Source: Ostreiculturibacter nitratireducens
GTDB lineage: Bacteria; Pseudomonadota; Alphaproteobacteria; Rhodobacterales; Rhodobacteraceae
NCBI RefSeq assembly: GCF_032670585.1
Contig: NZ_JAVQHL010000004.1
Span: forward strand, 248,001-312,000
Reading direction: 5' to 3'
DNA length: 64,000 bases
The position numbers and the translations under genes were made by a program. Of this stretch, positions 44,894-52,946 are shown piece by piece (position 1 is the stretch's first letter; the number at the start of each line of letters is the position of its first letter). A model generated the notes under the pieces. It was given only the letters and a program-made list of their open reading frames with translations, searched no databases and was not told the origin of the DNA.

Positions 44894-44920
44894 CGGCCGC
44901 CCTCCGGGGCGGCCGTCTGA
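44894..44920 (+). terminator. Hairpin after pyc, probable terminator
   Basis: A perfect 9-bp GC stem (arms 44894-44902 and 44907-44915) with a TCCG tetraloop lies 20 bases past the pyc stop. Only a weak T-containing tail (TCTGATTC) follows, so efficiency is uncertain. Confidence 0.6.
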
Positions 44921-45390
44921 TTCAAAGGGGGGCCTGTCAGCTTCCCCAGACCGCCGGTGACCGGAAGGTCCCCCCCTATCGCGCGGCCAGATATTCCGGC
45001 TGGCCGGGCACCAGTCCTCCGGACATATATGTTGCGGATCGGCTTGCCGGGGACGATTCGATCCTCTCGCCACACGATTCGGCCACCTGAGGCACCAGGT
45101 TCGCCGACGCCGAGGCGAAGTCCGGCGCGAATCCACCGCTACGGGCTCCATCCCGGCCGCCGCACGTGACGGGCCGCTCCCGAGGCGAAAGTCCGGACCC
45201 GCCCCGCCCCTCACGACCGGCCTTTCGCGTGCCTCGGAAAGGGTCCATTTCCACGCGGCGTGCGCCTCCTCCCGCGCTGCACTCTTGTTTTCAAGGACGC
45301 TCCTCAAGCTGACGTTCCGGCGCCATCACCGGCGGAAAGCCCGTGGAACGCTAAGACGAAAACTTTTCTTCGTTACCCCCGATTTTCCCC
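44921..45390. other. Gene-free interval between pyc and tRNA-Gly
   Basis: No convincing gene in about 470 bp; frames crossing it have no recognisable protein. The only pattern I see is an imperfect direct repeat, CGAGGCGAAGTCCGG at 45111-45125 and CGAGGCGAAAGTCCGG at 45181-45196. The last 100 bases become AT-richer toward the tRNA promoter. Confidence 0.6.
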
Positions 45391-45418
45391 TTGCAGCCGC
45401 CCGCGCGGCTTTATAAAT
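45391..45418 (+). promoter_or_regulatory. Promoter of tRNA-Gly
   Basis: TTGCAG at 45391-45396 and TATAAA at 45412-45417, spacing 15 bases (slightly short). Initiation would fall about 12 bases before the mature tRNA. Confidence 0.6.
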
Positions 45419-45437
45419 CCTGCCCCACGAAAACGGT

Positions 45438-45512
45438 GCGGGCGTAGCTCAGGGGTAGAGCATAACCTTGCCAAGGTTAGGGTCGTGAGTTCGAATCTCA
45501 TCGCCCGCTCCA
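45438..45512 (+). tRNA. tRNA-Gly (anticodon GCC)
   Basis: Acceptor GCGGGCG at 45438-45444 pairs with CGCCCGC at 45502-45508. The discriminator is T and CCA is encoded at 45510-45512. The anticodon stem TAACC/GGTTA closes the loop TTGCCAA with GCC at 45470-45472. The D arm has GCTC..GAGC and the T loop is TTCGAAT. It reads GGC and GGU codons. A promoter lies upstream and an intrinsic terminator downstream, so it is a single-gene unit. Confidence 0.97.
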
Positions 45513-45535
45513 ATTTCGCTCCTTTTGGAGACAAA

Positions 45536-45572
45536 CGAAAATGGGTCCCTAGCGGGGCCCGTTTCGCTTTTT
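45536..45572 (+). terminator. Rho-independent terminator after tRNA-Gly
   Basis: CGAAA(A)TGGGTCCC pairs with GGGGCCCGTTTCG (one bulged A, two G-T pairs), then CTTTTT at 45567-45572. It lies 24 bases beyond the tRNA. Confidence 0.85.
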
Positions 45573-45819
45573 GCCGGCCCCCTTTTTCCAAGCCGGGTCG
45601 AGGCCGCTCTCCCAGCATACGATCGGCACTCGAGGTGGGCTTAGCGGTCACGAAGGGTCCGACCGGGACAAAACGCAGCGATCAAGGCCACCCGAACAGA
45701 GCATTCAGCGCAGACTGGCGATGGGGAGGTCGAATGACTGAACGCGCATTGGGCGCGGAGCCCTTCCCATGCCCCCGCCCCGCCCCTATAAGGCCGCGAG
45801 AACCATTCCGGAGGCTCTG

Positions 45820-46407
45820 ATGCGCAAGGTCAGCCTGACCCGAAAGACGGCCGAAACCGAGATTGCGGTCGAGGTGAACCTCGACGGCACCGGTGCCTAT
45901 GAGAACAGCACAGGCGTCGGCTTTTTCGACCACATGCTGGACCAACTGGCGCGGCACTCGATGATCGACCTGAAGGTCACGGCCAAGGGCGACCTGCATA
46001 TCGACGACCACCACACCGTCGAGGATACCGGCATCACGATCGGGAAGGCGCTGACCGAGGCGCTCGGCGACAAGCGCGGCATCCGCCGTTACGGCCATTT
46101 CCGTCTTGCGATGGACGACACGCAGGTAGCCTCGGCGCTCGACCTGTCGGGCCGGCCCTACCTCGTCTGGAACGTCGCCTTTCCGACCGGGAAGATCGGG
46201 ACCTTCGACACCGAACTCGTGCGCGAGTTCTTCCAGGCGCTGTCGACGCATGGCGGGATCACGCTGCACGTCGACCTGATCCACGGGTTGAACAGCCACC
46301 ACATCGCCGAGGCGGCGTTCAAGTCGGTCGCCCGATCGCTCCGCGAGGCGGTGGAGACCGACCCGCGCGCGGCGGGCGCGCTTCCTTCGACCAAGGGGGC
46401 CCTGTGA
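45820..46407 (+). CDS. hisB: Imidazoleglycerol-phosphate dehydratase
   Basis: Mn-dependent enzyme of histidine biosynthesis (step 6). The 195 residues carry the repeated metal-binding motifs DLHIDDHHTVED and GLNSHHIAEAAFK, plus FFDHML near the N terminus. This is the monofunctional form without the phosphatase domain found in enterobacteria. The ATG at 45820 has GGAGG upstream. The stop overlaps the hisH start by 4 bp. Confidence 0.97.
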   Translation: MRKVSLTRKTAETEIAVEVNLDGTGAYENSTGVGFFDHMLDQLARHSMIDLKVTAKGDLHIDDHHTVEDTGITIGKALTEALGDKRGIRRYGHFRLAMDDTQVASALDLSGRPYLVWNVAFPTGKIGTFDTELVREFFQALSTHGGITLHVDLIHGLNSHHIAEAAFKSVARSLREAVETDPRAAGALPSTKGAL

Positions 46408-47048
46408 GCGGGCTGACCGTCCTCGTCGATTACGAGGCGGGCAACCTCCACTCGGCCGAAAAGGCGTTTCAGCGTATGGCGGCCGAAACCGGGGCCGGAA
46501 CGGTGCTCGTCTCCGCACGGCCCGAGGACGTGGCCCGCGCCGACCGCATCGTGCTGCCGGGCGACGGGGCCTTCCCCGCGTGCAAACGCGAACTCGTGGC
46601 CAAGACCGGCCTCGTCGAGGCGCTGACCGAGGCGGTTGAGGACAGGGGCAGGCCCTTCCTCGGAATCTGCGTCGGCATGCAGCTTCTGGCGACCTGGGGG
46701 CGGGAATACGAGGACACGCCGGGCCTTGACTGGATCGGCGGTGAGGTCGTGCGCATTACGCCTGCCGACCCCGCGCTCAAGGTGCCGCACATGGGCTGGA
46801 ACGATCTGATCATCGACCGGGCCCACCCGGTGCTCGACGGGATCGAGACGGGCGATCACGCGTATTTCGTGCATTCCTACCAGTTCCGCGTGACCGACCA
46901 TGCCGATCTTGTCGCCCATTGCGATTATGCCGGCGACATCACCGCGATCGTCGGGAAGGGCAACGTGATCGGCACGCAGTTCCACCCGGAGAAGAGCCAG
47001 AAGACGGGACTCCGGCTCATCGCGAACTTCCTTTCGTGGCAGCCGTGA
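46404..47048 (+). CDS. hisH: Imidazole glycerol phosphate synthase, glutaminase subunit HisH
   Basis: Class I glutamine amidotransferase that feeds ammonia to HisF. The 214 residues have the nucleophile elbow GICVGMQLL with Cys89 and the C-terminal His and Glu in QFHPEKSQ. The start is GTG, overlapping hisB by 4 bp (GTGA). Its partner HisF lies three genes downstream. Confidence 0.97.
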   Translation: MSGLTVLVDYEAGNLHSAEKAFQRMAAETGAGTVLVSARPEDVARADRIVLPGDGAFPACKRELVAKTGLVEALTEAVEDRGRPFLGICVGMQLLATWGREYEDTPGLDWIGGEVVRITPADPALKVPHMGWNDLIIDRAHPVLDGIETGDHAYFVHSYQFRVTDHADLVAHCDYAGDITAIVGKGNVIGTQFHPEKSQKTGLRLIANFLSWQP

Positions 47049-47722
47049 GCCCGCCCCGCGCCGTCCTCAGCTGGTCCTCGGGAAAGGACTGCGCCTTCGC
47101 GCTCGTCGAGGCCCGCCGGCTTGGCCTTGCCGACGTGGTGGCGATCCTGACCACGACCAACGAAGCCTTCGACCGGGTCGCGATGCACGGCACGCGGAAC
47201 GCTCTGCTGCGTGCGCAGAGCGCGGCGCTCGGGCTGCCAGTCATCGAAGTGCCGCTGCCCTGGCCCTGCTCGAACGAGGAATACGAGGCGCGGATGGCCG
47301 CCGCGATGGAGAAGGTGGCAGCGCTCGGCGTCCGCCACATGGTCTTCGGCGATCTCTTTCTCGAGGACGTGCGCGCCTACCGGGAGGCGAAGCTCGCGCC
47401 CCTTGGCGTCGAGGCGATCTTTCCGCTCTGGGGCCGCAATACCGGAGACCTGGCGCGCGAGATGATCGCGGCGGGCGTCGACGCGCGTCTGGTGACGGTG
47501 GACCCGCGCCACCTCGACGCGAGCTTCGCCGGCCGGAAATTCGACGCGGCCCTTCTCGCCGATCTTCCGGACGCCGTGGACCCCTGCGGAGAGCGGGGCG
47601 AGTTTCACACTGCCGTCGTGGCCGGGCCGATGTTTTCCGCCCCTATCCCCGTACGCAATGGCGAGGTCGTCACCCGTGACGGCTTCGTCTTTGCCGACCT
47701 GATCCCCGAAGGCGACGCCTGA
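47045..47722 (+). CDS. PP-loop ATPase of the Dph6/diphthine-ammonia ligase-like family
   Basis: A 225-residue adenine-nucleotide alpha-hydrolase. The PP-loop is SSGKDC at about residues 11-16, followed by DVVAILTTTNEAFDRVAMHG. The central FGDLFLEDVRAYREAKLAPLG resembles the bacterial MJ0570/Dph6 group, which in archaea and eukaryotes amidates diphthine. Bacteria lack diphthamide, so the substrate here is unknown. GTG start overlapping hisH by 4 bp. Being locked between hisH and hisA suggests coupled expression, not necessarily a histidine-pathway role. Confidence 0.8.
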   Translation: MSPPRAVLSWSSGKDCAFALVEARRLGLADVVAILTTTNEAFDRVAMHGTRNALLRAQSAALGLPVIEVPLPWPCSNEEYEARMAAAMEKVAALGVRHMVFGDLFLEDVRAYREAKLAPLGVEAIFPLWGRNTGDLAREMIAAGVDARLVTVDPRHLDASFAGRKFDAALLADLPDAVDPCGERGEFHTAVVAGPMFSAPIPVRNGEVVTRDGFVFADLIPEGDA

Positions 47723-47896
47723 TCCGATCGCGGCGCGGGTTTCCCGCGCCATTCCCCTTTGGGTCGCCCCCTGCCGGAACGGGCGCGCTGCGGGTGTCCG
47801 GCCGGGATATCTCCGGCCAGGTGAATATGCGTCAGGTCGCTTTGCATTCGCCGCGCCGCTGTGGCAAGAGGCGCGCGACAGAGCAAGGAAACCGGC

Positions 47897-48616
47897 ATGA
47901 TCCTCTACCCCGCGATCGACCTCAAGGATGGCAAGTGCGTCCGCCTTCTCCGGGGCGACATGGACAAGGCCACGGTCTTTGGCGAGGACCCGGCCGCGCA
48001 GGCGGCGGCGTTCGTCTCTGCCGGCTGCGAATGGCTGCACCTCGTCGACCTGAACGGCGCCTTCGCAGGGGAGCCCGTGAATGGCGCGGCGGTCGAGGCG
48101 ATCCTCGCCCGCGTCTCCGTTCCCTGCCAGCTTGGCGGCGGCATCCGAGACATGGCGACGATCGAAACCTGGCTTTCGAAGGGCCTCGCCCGCGTCATCC
48201 TCGGCACGGTCGCGGTCGAGAATCCCGACCTCGTCCGCGAAGCCGCCCGCGCCTTCCCGGGCAAGGTCGCCGTCGGGATCGACGCCCGCGCCGGACGCGT
48301 CGCGACAAGGGGATGGGCCGAAGAGACCGAGGTCATGGCGACGGACCTCGCGAAGAGCTATGAGGACGCCGGGGTCGCCGCGATCATCTACACAGACATC
48401 GACCGCGACGGCGCGATGGGTGGCCCGAACGTCGAGGCGACCGCCGCGCTGGCCCGCGCCGTTACGATCCCGGTCATCGCTTCGGGCGGCGTCTCGTCGA
48501 TCCGCGACCTGCTGGCGCTTCGGGAGACCGGTGTCATCGCGGGCGCGATCTCTGGCCGTGCGCTCTATGACGGCGCGATCGACCTTGCCGAGGCGCTCGC
48601 CGTCCTGAAAGGCTAG
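47897..48616 (+). CDS. hisA: Phosphoribosylformimino-5-aminoimidazole carboxamide ribotide isomerase
   Basis: TIM-barrel isomerase of histidine biosynthesis (step 4). The 239 residues begin MILYPAIDLKDGKCVRL with the catalytic Asp8. QLGGGIRDMATIETWL (phosphate site) and the second catalytic Asp in TDIDRDGAMGGPN follow. ATG at 47897 with AAGGAA upstream. A 174-bp gap precedes it, the largest inside this his block, so a secondary promoter is possible. Confidence 0.97.
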   Translation: MILYPAIDLKDGKCVRLLRGDMDKATVFGEDPAAQAAAFVSAGCEWLHLVDLNGAFAGEPVNGAAVEAILARVSVPCQLGGGIRDMATIETWLSKGLARVILGTVAVENPDLVREAARAFPGKVAVGIDARAGRVATRGWAEETEVMATDLAKSYEDAGVAAIIYTDIDRDGAMGGPNVEATAALARAVTIPVIASGGVSSIRDLLALRETGVIAGAISGRALYDGAIDLAEALAVLKG

Positions 48617-48619
48617 GCC

Positions 48620-49381
48620 ATGCTCAAGACACGCATCATTCCCTGCCTCGACGTCGCCGACGGGCGCGTGGTGAAGGGCGTGAACTTCGTCAATCTCATC
48701 GACGCGGGCGACCCGGTGGAGGCCGCCAAGGCCTATGACGCGGCGGGCGCGGACGAGCTTTGCTTCCTCGACATCCACGCGACGCACGAAAACCGCGGCA
48801 CGATGTACGACCTCGTCACCCGCACGGCGGAACAGTGCTACATCCCGCTGACAGTTGGCGGCGGTGTCCGGACGCAGGACGACGTGCGCGCGCTCCTTCT
48901 CGCGGGGGCGGACAAGGTGAGCTTCAACTCCGCCGCGGTCGCCGACCCGGACGTGGTCGCGCGCTCCGCCGACCGCTTCGGGTCGCAGTGCATCGTCGTG
49001 GCGATCGACGCGAAGACCGTCGAGCCCGGCCGGTGGGAGATCTTCACCCACGGCGGCCGCCGCCCGACCGGCGTCGACGCGGTTGAATTCGCCCGGACTG
49101 TCGCCGCCAAGGGCGCGGGAGAGATCCTGCTGACCTCGATGGACCGTGACGGCACACGGTCCGGTTTCAACCTGCCGCTCACCCGCGCGGTGGCCGACGC
49201 AGTGGACATCCCGGTGATCGCCTCGGGCGGGGTCGGCACGCTTGACCACCTCGTCGAGGGCGTCAGGGAAGGCCATGCGAGCGCCGTGCTCGCCGCCTCG
49301 ATCTTCCACTTCGGCGAATACACGATCCGCGAGGCCAAGGAACACATGGCCGCCGCCGGCATCCCGATGAGGCTCACATGA
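48620..49381 (+). CDS. hisF: Imidazole glycerol phosphate synthase, cyclase subunit HisF
   Basis: TIM-barrel synthase that uses ammonia from HisH to form imidazole glycerol phosphate and AICAR. The 253 residues keep Asp11 in CLDVADGRVVKG and Asp130 in VVAIDAK, with the phosphate loops LTVGGGVRT and VIASGGVGT. It lies 3 bp after hisA and overlaps hisE by 4 bp. Confidence 0.98.
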   Translation: MLKTRIIPCLDVADGRVVKGVNFVNLIDAGDPVEAAKAYDAAGADELCFLDIHATHENRGTMYDLVTRTAEQCYIPLTVGGGVRTQDDVRALLLAGADKVSFNSAAVADPDVVARSADRFGSQCIVVAIDAKTVEPGRWEIFTHGGRRPTGVDAVEFARTVAAKGAGEILLTSMDRDGTRSGFNLPLTRAVADAVDIPVIASGGVGTLDHLVEGVREGHASAVLAASIFHFGEYTIREAKEHMAAAGIPMRLT

Positions 49382-49695
49382 CGACGCTCGAACGACTTGC
49401 CGCCGTTATCGAGGCGCGAAAGGGCGCGGACCCGGAAAGCTCCTGGACGGCGAAGCTCCTGTCCAAGGGACCCGAGAAGGCGGCCGAGAAATTCGGCGAG
49501 GAAGCCATCGAGGCCATTATCGAGGCCGTGAAGGGCGACCGCGCGCGTCTTGCCGCCGAGGCGGCGGACGTCCTGTATCACCTTCTCGTCATGCTCGCGG
49601 CGCGCGACGTCGCGCTCGCGGATGTGTTCGCGGAACTCGAGCGGCGCGAGGGCCGGTCGGGGATCGACGAGAAAGCGGCCCGTCCCGACAAGTAG
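49378..49695 (+). CDS. hisE: Phosphoribosyl-ATP pyrophosphatase
   Basis: All-alpha MazG-like pyrophosphohydrolase of histidine biosynthesis (step 2). The 105 residues include SWTAKLLSKGPEKAAEKFGEEAIEAIIEA with the metal-binding Glu residues and the downstream EAADVLYHLLVMLAA. Monofunctional (not fused to HisI). Last gene of the his block. Confidence 0.96.
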   Translation: MTTLERLAAVIEARKGADPESSWTAKLLSKGPEKAAEKFGEEAIEAIIEAVKGDRARLAAEAADVLYHLLVMLAARDVALADVFAELERREGRSGIDEKAARPDK

Positions 49696-49719
49696 GGCGC
49701 AGGTGCTGGACGGCGGCCT

Positions 49720-50196
49720 CTAAAGACGCGACGAAATGACGCCGGTCGCGAAGCCGCCCATTCGCAGTTCTCCGAAGAGCCGCTGGTACTCGATTTTCGG
49801 GCAACGGTTCTGCACGACCCGAATCCCCCTAGCCTCGGCCTTTTCGGCGGCCTCAGGGTTCTCGACCCCGATCTGCATCCAGATCGTGCGGAGGCCGGGA
49901 AAATGCTCCAGAGCCTCGTCCACGATCGGCGGCACGGCTTCGGACCGGCGGAAGATGTCGACCATGTCCACCTTCATGTCCTTCGGAATCGAGGCGAGAT
50001 CCCGGTAGACAGTCCGGCCGAGGATCTCGTGCCCCTCGTGACCCGGATTGACGGGAATCACGGTGAAGCCCTTGAGGCTCAGATATCGCGCGACGTAGTA
50101 GGACGGCCGCACCGGATTGGGCGACACGCCGACGACGGCAATCACCTTCGTCGTGTTCAGAATCTCGCGCAGGAAGGCATCGGAATAGGTTTGCAT
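49720..50196 (-). CDS. CoA-binding domain protein (YccU-like)
   Basis: A 158-residue Rossmann-fold protein of the CoA_binding_2 family. The N-terminal strand and loop VIAVVGVSPNPVRPSYYVARYL is followed by TVIPVNPGHEGHEILG and the closing VENPEAAEKAEARGIRVVQNRCPKIEY. The cellular role of the family is unclear. ATG at 50196; the longer frame lacks family similarity. It follows the YHS gene on the same strand. Confidence 0.87.
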   Translation of the reverse strand: MQTYSDAFLREILNTTKVIAVVGVSPNPVRPSYYVARYLSLKGFTVIPVNPGHEGHEILGRTVYRDLASIPKDMKVDMVDIFRRSEAVPPIVDEALEHFPGLRTIWMQIGVENPEAAEKAEARGIRVVQNRCPKIEYQRLFGELRMGGFATGVISSRL

Positions 50197-50365
50197 GACC
50201 GACGATTGCCAGAAAAAAGCGCCCGATCCAAGAGGATGGGCGCCAGTGCGGAACGAGGGACAGTGAAGTGAAGCATGCAGTTCCGATGCCATGCTCCAAC
50301 ACATCATGTAGTTTGCCTGAAATGCCGTTAAAGGGGCGGTCGCGACGTCGTGATGGGAAAGCCCG

Positions 50366-50827
50366 TCAGCGCCCCGCCAGTTCCTTCCAGTTCGCGTCGG
50401 CGCGCGCGATGTAACTGGCGAGGTCCTGCATGAACGCGTTGCGTCCACCGCCCGAAGCGATGAGGTAGAGCCGCCCTTCGTGAATCACGAAGACCGTCGG
50501 ATCCGACGCCGAGACGGAGCCTTCCGCTGCAGAAACGGCGCAAAAACCGCCGTATTGTGGCGCGTAGGCGCCGGGGTTCATCTCGAACGCCTCCATCGCC
50601 TCGGCAGAGGAGAAGTACCACATCGCGCCGCGCCACTTCAGGACATGGCTTTCGTCACCCTCGACGGCCCGGCCCTCCTGGAAATAGGCCACCGGGTCGA
50701 ACCCGTCGAGAGCGATGCCGCCGGGCGCGAACACCTCCCTCGGGTCCGCGTGAACCGGTCGGTGGAGCGCACCGAAAAGAATGAGCGCGGCGGCAGTGAT
50801 GAGGAAGGCGCGACGTTTCAGGGTCAT
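50366..50827 (-). CDS. Exported YHS-domain protein
   Basis: A 153-residue protein. The N terminus MTLKRRAFLITAAALILFGALHRPVHA is a signal peptide with an RR-x-FL pattern that could be twin-arginine type. The mature part is one YHS-like domain (ALDGFDPVAYFQEG, KWRGAMWYFSSAEAMEAFEMNP, YAPQYGGFCA). YHS domains are often linked to metal handling, but the expected cysteine-rich form is absent and no metal can be named. ATG at 50827; one at 50842 is possible. Probably exported to the periplasm. Confidence 0.8.
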   Translation of the reverse strand: MTLKRRAFLITAAALILFGALHRPVHADPREVFAPGGIALDGFDPVAYFQEGRAVEGDESHVLKWRGAMWYFSSAEAMEAFEMNPGAYAPQYGGFCAVSAAEGSVSASDPTVFVIHEGRLYLIASGGGRNAFMQDLASYIARADANWKELAGR

Positions 50828-50921
50828 GATCTGGCTCGGCATCTTTGCATCGCAAGATGGCACTGTCTGCCCTTCAGGAAAACCCGCCTCCCGCAAGCGT
50901 GAAGCTCCGTGCGCGCCCGTG

Positions 50922-51704
50922 TCACCGGGTCGCTGCAGCATAGAGCGCGACCGCGGCCGCGTTCGACACGTTCAGCGATCCGAAAGCCCCCGACGCCGGA
51001 ATGCGCGCGAGGACGTCGCAGGTTTCACGGGTCTTCTCGCGAAGCCCGGGCCCCTCCGCACCGAGGACGAGCCCCACCGGCCGCCCTTCCGCGGCCACCA
51101 GCGCTTCGCCAAGCGTCGCCTCTGCCTCGCCGTCGAGCCCGACGAGATGAAAGCCCATGGCCTTCAGGCGTTCCATCGCATCGGAAAGGTTCCCTACGCG
51201 GAGGTAGGGCTGGCGTTCCAACGCGCCACTCGCGGTCTTGGCGAGAGCCCCGGTCTCGGGCGCCGAATGGCGCGCGGGGGCGATGACTGCGCGGGCGCCG
51301 AAGACCTCGGCCGAACGGAGAATCGCTCCGACGTTATGCGGGTCCGTCACCCGGTCGAGCAGGACGACGAGGGGGTTTCCCTCGCCGGCCGCGCAGATAT
51401 CCTCGATCCGCCCCCAATTCAGCTGCTTCACCTCGAGCGCCGCGCCCTGGTGAACGCTCTCCGGCGGCAGCGGCACGGCCTTGTCGAAAACGCGGGGATC
51501 GGTGATCTCGGGCTCCAGCCCCGACTGCGCTATGGCTTCGCCCAGACGGTCGGCCGCGTTTTTCGTGAGGACGAGCCGCAGCTTTTCGCGGGCCGGGTTG
51601 AGGCAGGCGTCGCGCACGGCGTGAAGTCCGAAAAGCCACACCGTTTCGGCCGCAGCCGCGCGGCGCGCGCGTTCCTTCTCGATCACCCAGGCGGGTTTTT
51701 TCAT
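50922..51704 (-). CDS. rlmB: 23S rRNA (guanosine-2'-O-)-methyltransferase, TrmH/RlmB type
   Basis: SPOUT-class methyltransferase modifying G2251 of 23S rRNA. The 260 residues include an N-terminal substrate-binding domain (VWLFGLHAVRDAC) and the SPOUT motifs LLDRVTDPHNVGAILRSAEVFGA, LVLGAEGPGL and IPASGAFGSLNVSNAAAVALYA. The ATG at 51704 (MKKPAWVIEKE) is preferred. Divergent from tRNA-Tyr, the usual order in this group. Confidence 0.93.
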   Translation of the reverse strand: MKKPAWVIEKERARRAAAAETVWLFGLHAVRDACLNPAREKLRLVLTKNAADRLGEAIAQSGLEPEITDPRVFDKAVPLPPESVHQGAALEVKQLNWGRIEDICAAGEGNPLVVLLDRVTDPHNVGAILRSAEVFGARAVIAPARHSAPETGALAKTASGALERQPYLRVGNLSDAMERLKAMGFHLVGLDGEAEATLGEALVAAEGRPVGLVLGAEGPGLREKTRETCDVLARIPASGAFGSLNVSNAAAVALYAAATR

Positions 51705-51799
51705 CGGCCACAGTCCCCAGTTTGCAAGGCGGGCGGACAATGCGCCGCCCCGGCGGTCGAAGCAAGGCCACTTGGACCGCTCAGGCCGGATTTTCCGCC

Positions 51800-51828
51800 T
51801 TGACGCTCCATGGGGCCTTCGCTATCCA
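51800..51828 (+). promoter_or_regulatory. Promoter of tRNA-Tyr
   Basis: TTGACG at 51800-51805 and TATCCA at 51823-51828, spacing 17 bases: a sigma-70-like pair. Initiation would fall within about 6 bases of the tRNA 5' end. Confidence 0.65.
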
Positions 51829-51840
51829 GCCCTCCACGTC

Positions 51841-51924
51841 GGGCGACGTGCTGCAAGGTGCGGCAGCGGACTGTAACTCCGCCGGGGAGACCCATGCCTG
51901 GTTCGATTCCAGGGTCGCCCACCA
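51841..51924 (+). tRNA. tRNA-Tyr (anticodon GTA)
   Basis: 84 bases including encoded CCA. Acceptor GGGCGAC pairs with GTCGCCC, with A as discriminator. The anticodon stem GCGGA/TCCGC closes CTGTAAC with GTA at 51873-51875. A class II variable arm (GGG-GAGA-CCC inside 14 bases) and the T arm CCTGG-TTCGATT-CCAGG follow. The base at position 8 is G instead of the near-universal U, and position 38 is C. Location beside rlmB supports its identity. Confidence 0.88.
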
Positions 51925-52015
51925 CTCCCCCCCTCCAATCAAGGCATCTTGCAGGCGTCAGATACGCCCGTCCGCGGGTCTTGCGCGCAAGGCCGCCCTC
52001 GCCCACATCGCAATC

Positions 52016-52885
52016 ATGCCCGATTCCATGCCCACACGACCGACCTCAGAAGGCCCGAAGCCCGACTGGTTCGACAGCGTGGAGGGAATCGTCGCCGATC
52101 CCCTGCGCTTCAAGGCGCGGCTCGGCATCGGCGAGCGCGCCTATGCTTCGCTGAGACTGCGAAACGCCGCGTTCGAAGCCTGGGACGTGGCCGGGGTCGC
52201 GGCGACCGGCGCAGCGGTCGCCAAATCCTCCGCCGTGGCTTCGGCCTTCTTCGCGTCTGGCGGTTTCTGGGCCTGGCTTGGCCTCGGCGGAGCGGCCGTC
52301 ACGCCCTTGGGCTGGGTCGTGGCCGCCGGCGTCGTATCGGGCGGCGCCTGGTTCGGGATCACCCGCTTCCTGAAATCGCGCGAGAAGGGCCGCGTGACCG
52401 TGATTCCCCATTTCATCTCGACACCGCTCGATGTGCTGGCTCTCGGCCTCTTCGACCTCCTCGCACCGCTCGCGCTGAGGCTCGCCCGGGCCGACGGCCC
52501 ACCATCCGAGGCGGAGCGAGCCGCGATCACGGCCTATTTCACGCGCGGATGGGGCTACGACGCCGCTTTCGTCGCCGAGGGTCTCGACTGGACCGAATCG
52601 CATCTTGCCGGGCACTCGACGGCGCGCCTCGCCCGCGACCTCGCGCGCTTCAAGCGCGAGAACCCCGACTGCGACGCCGCCGCGATGTCGGCCGACATTC
52701 TCGATTTCCTGCGAACGGTCGCGGAGGCCGATGGCCCACTTACCCGCGCCGAGACCCGCGCGCTTGAGAGGATCGACCGCGCATTTGCCGCCGAGGGCGG
52801 CAATCGTCTCAGCCGCGGCGCCCGCACTGTCGCGGTGCGGCTCGGGAAACTCGTCGCCCGACCTTTCCGCGCGAAAGGCCGCTGA
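52016..52885 (+). CDS. TerB-like membrane protein of unknown function
   Basis: A 289-residue protein. The middle (about 70-115) is a Gly/Ala-rich hydrophobic region with glycine-zipper character (GGFWAWLGLGGAAV...GWVVAAGVVSGG), likely one or two membrane segments. The C-terminal half has two TerB-like helical repeats, ARADGPPSEAERAAI and AEADGPLTRAETRALERI, the acidic pattern of the tellurite-resistance TerB/DjlA superfamily. Function is unknown. ATG at 52016 or 52028; the open frame upstream runs across the tRNA and is not coding. Confidence 0.7.
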   Translation: MPDSMPTRPTSEGPKPDWFDSVEGIVADPLRFKARLGIGERAYASLRLRNAAFEAWDVAGVAATGAAVAKSSAVASAFFASGGFWAWLGLGGAAVTPLGWVVAAGVVSGGAWFGITRFLKSREKGRVTVIPHFISTPLDVLALGLFDLLAPLALRLARADGPPSEAERAAITAYFTRGWGYDAAFVAEGLDWTESHLAGHSTARLARDLARFKRENPDCDAAAMSADILDFLRTVAEADGPLTRAETRALERIDRAFAAEGGNRLSRGARTVAVRLGKLVARPFRAKGR

Positions 52886-52946
52886 TGCTTTCGCGCGCGG
52901 CATGTGGCGCATATAGTGGGCCGAAAAGCGGGCAGGCAGGACAGGA

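Noticed and set aside
45111..45196. GAGGCGAAAGTCCGG resembles the conserved GAGGAAAGUCC of RNase P RNA.
   Set aside because: An extra base breaks the motif, it occurs twice, and no matching 3' half (ACAGAA region) or P4 pairing partner is nearby.
51722..52015. The in-frame extension upstream of the TerB-like gene.
   Set aside because: It crosses the tRNA-Tyr promoter and gene; the translation there is not conserved-looking.
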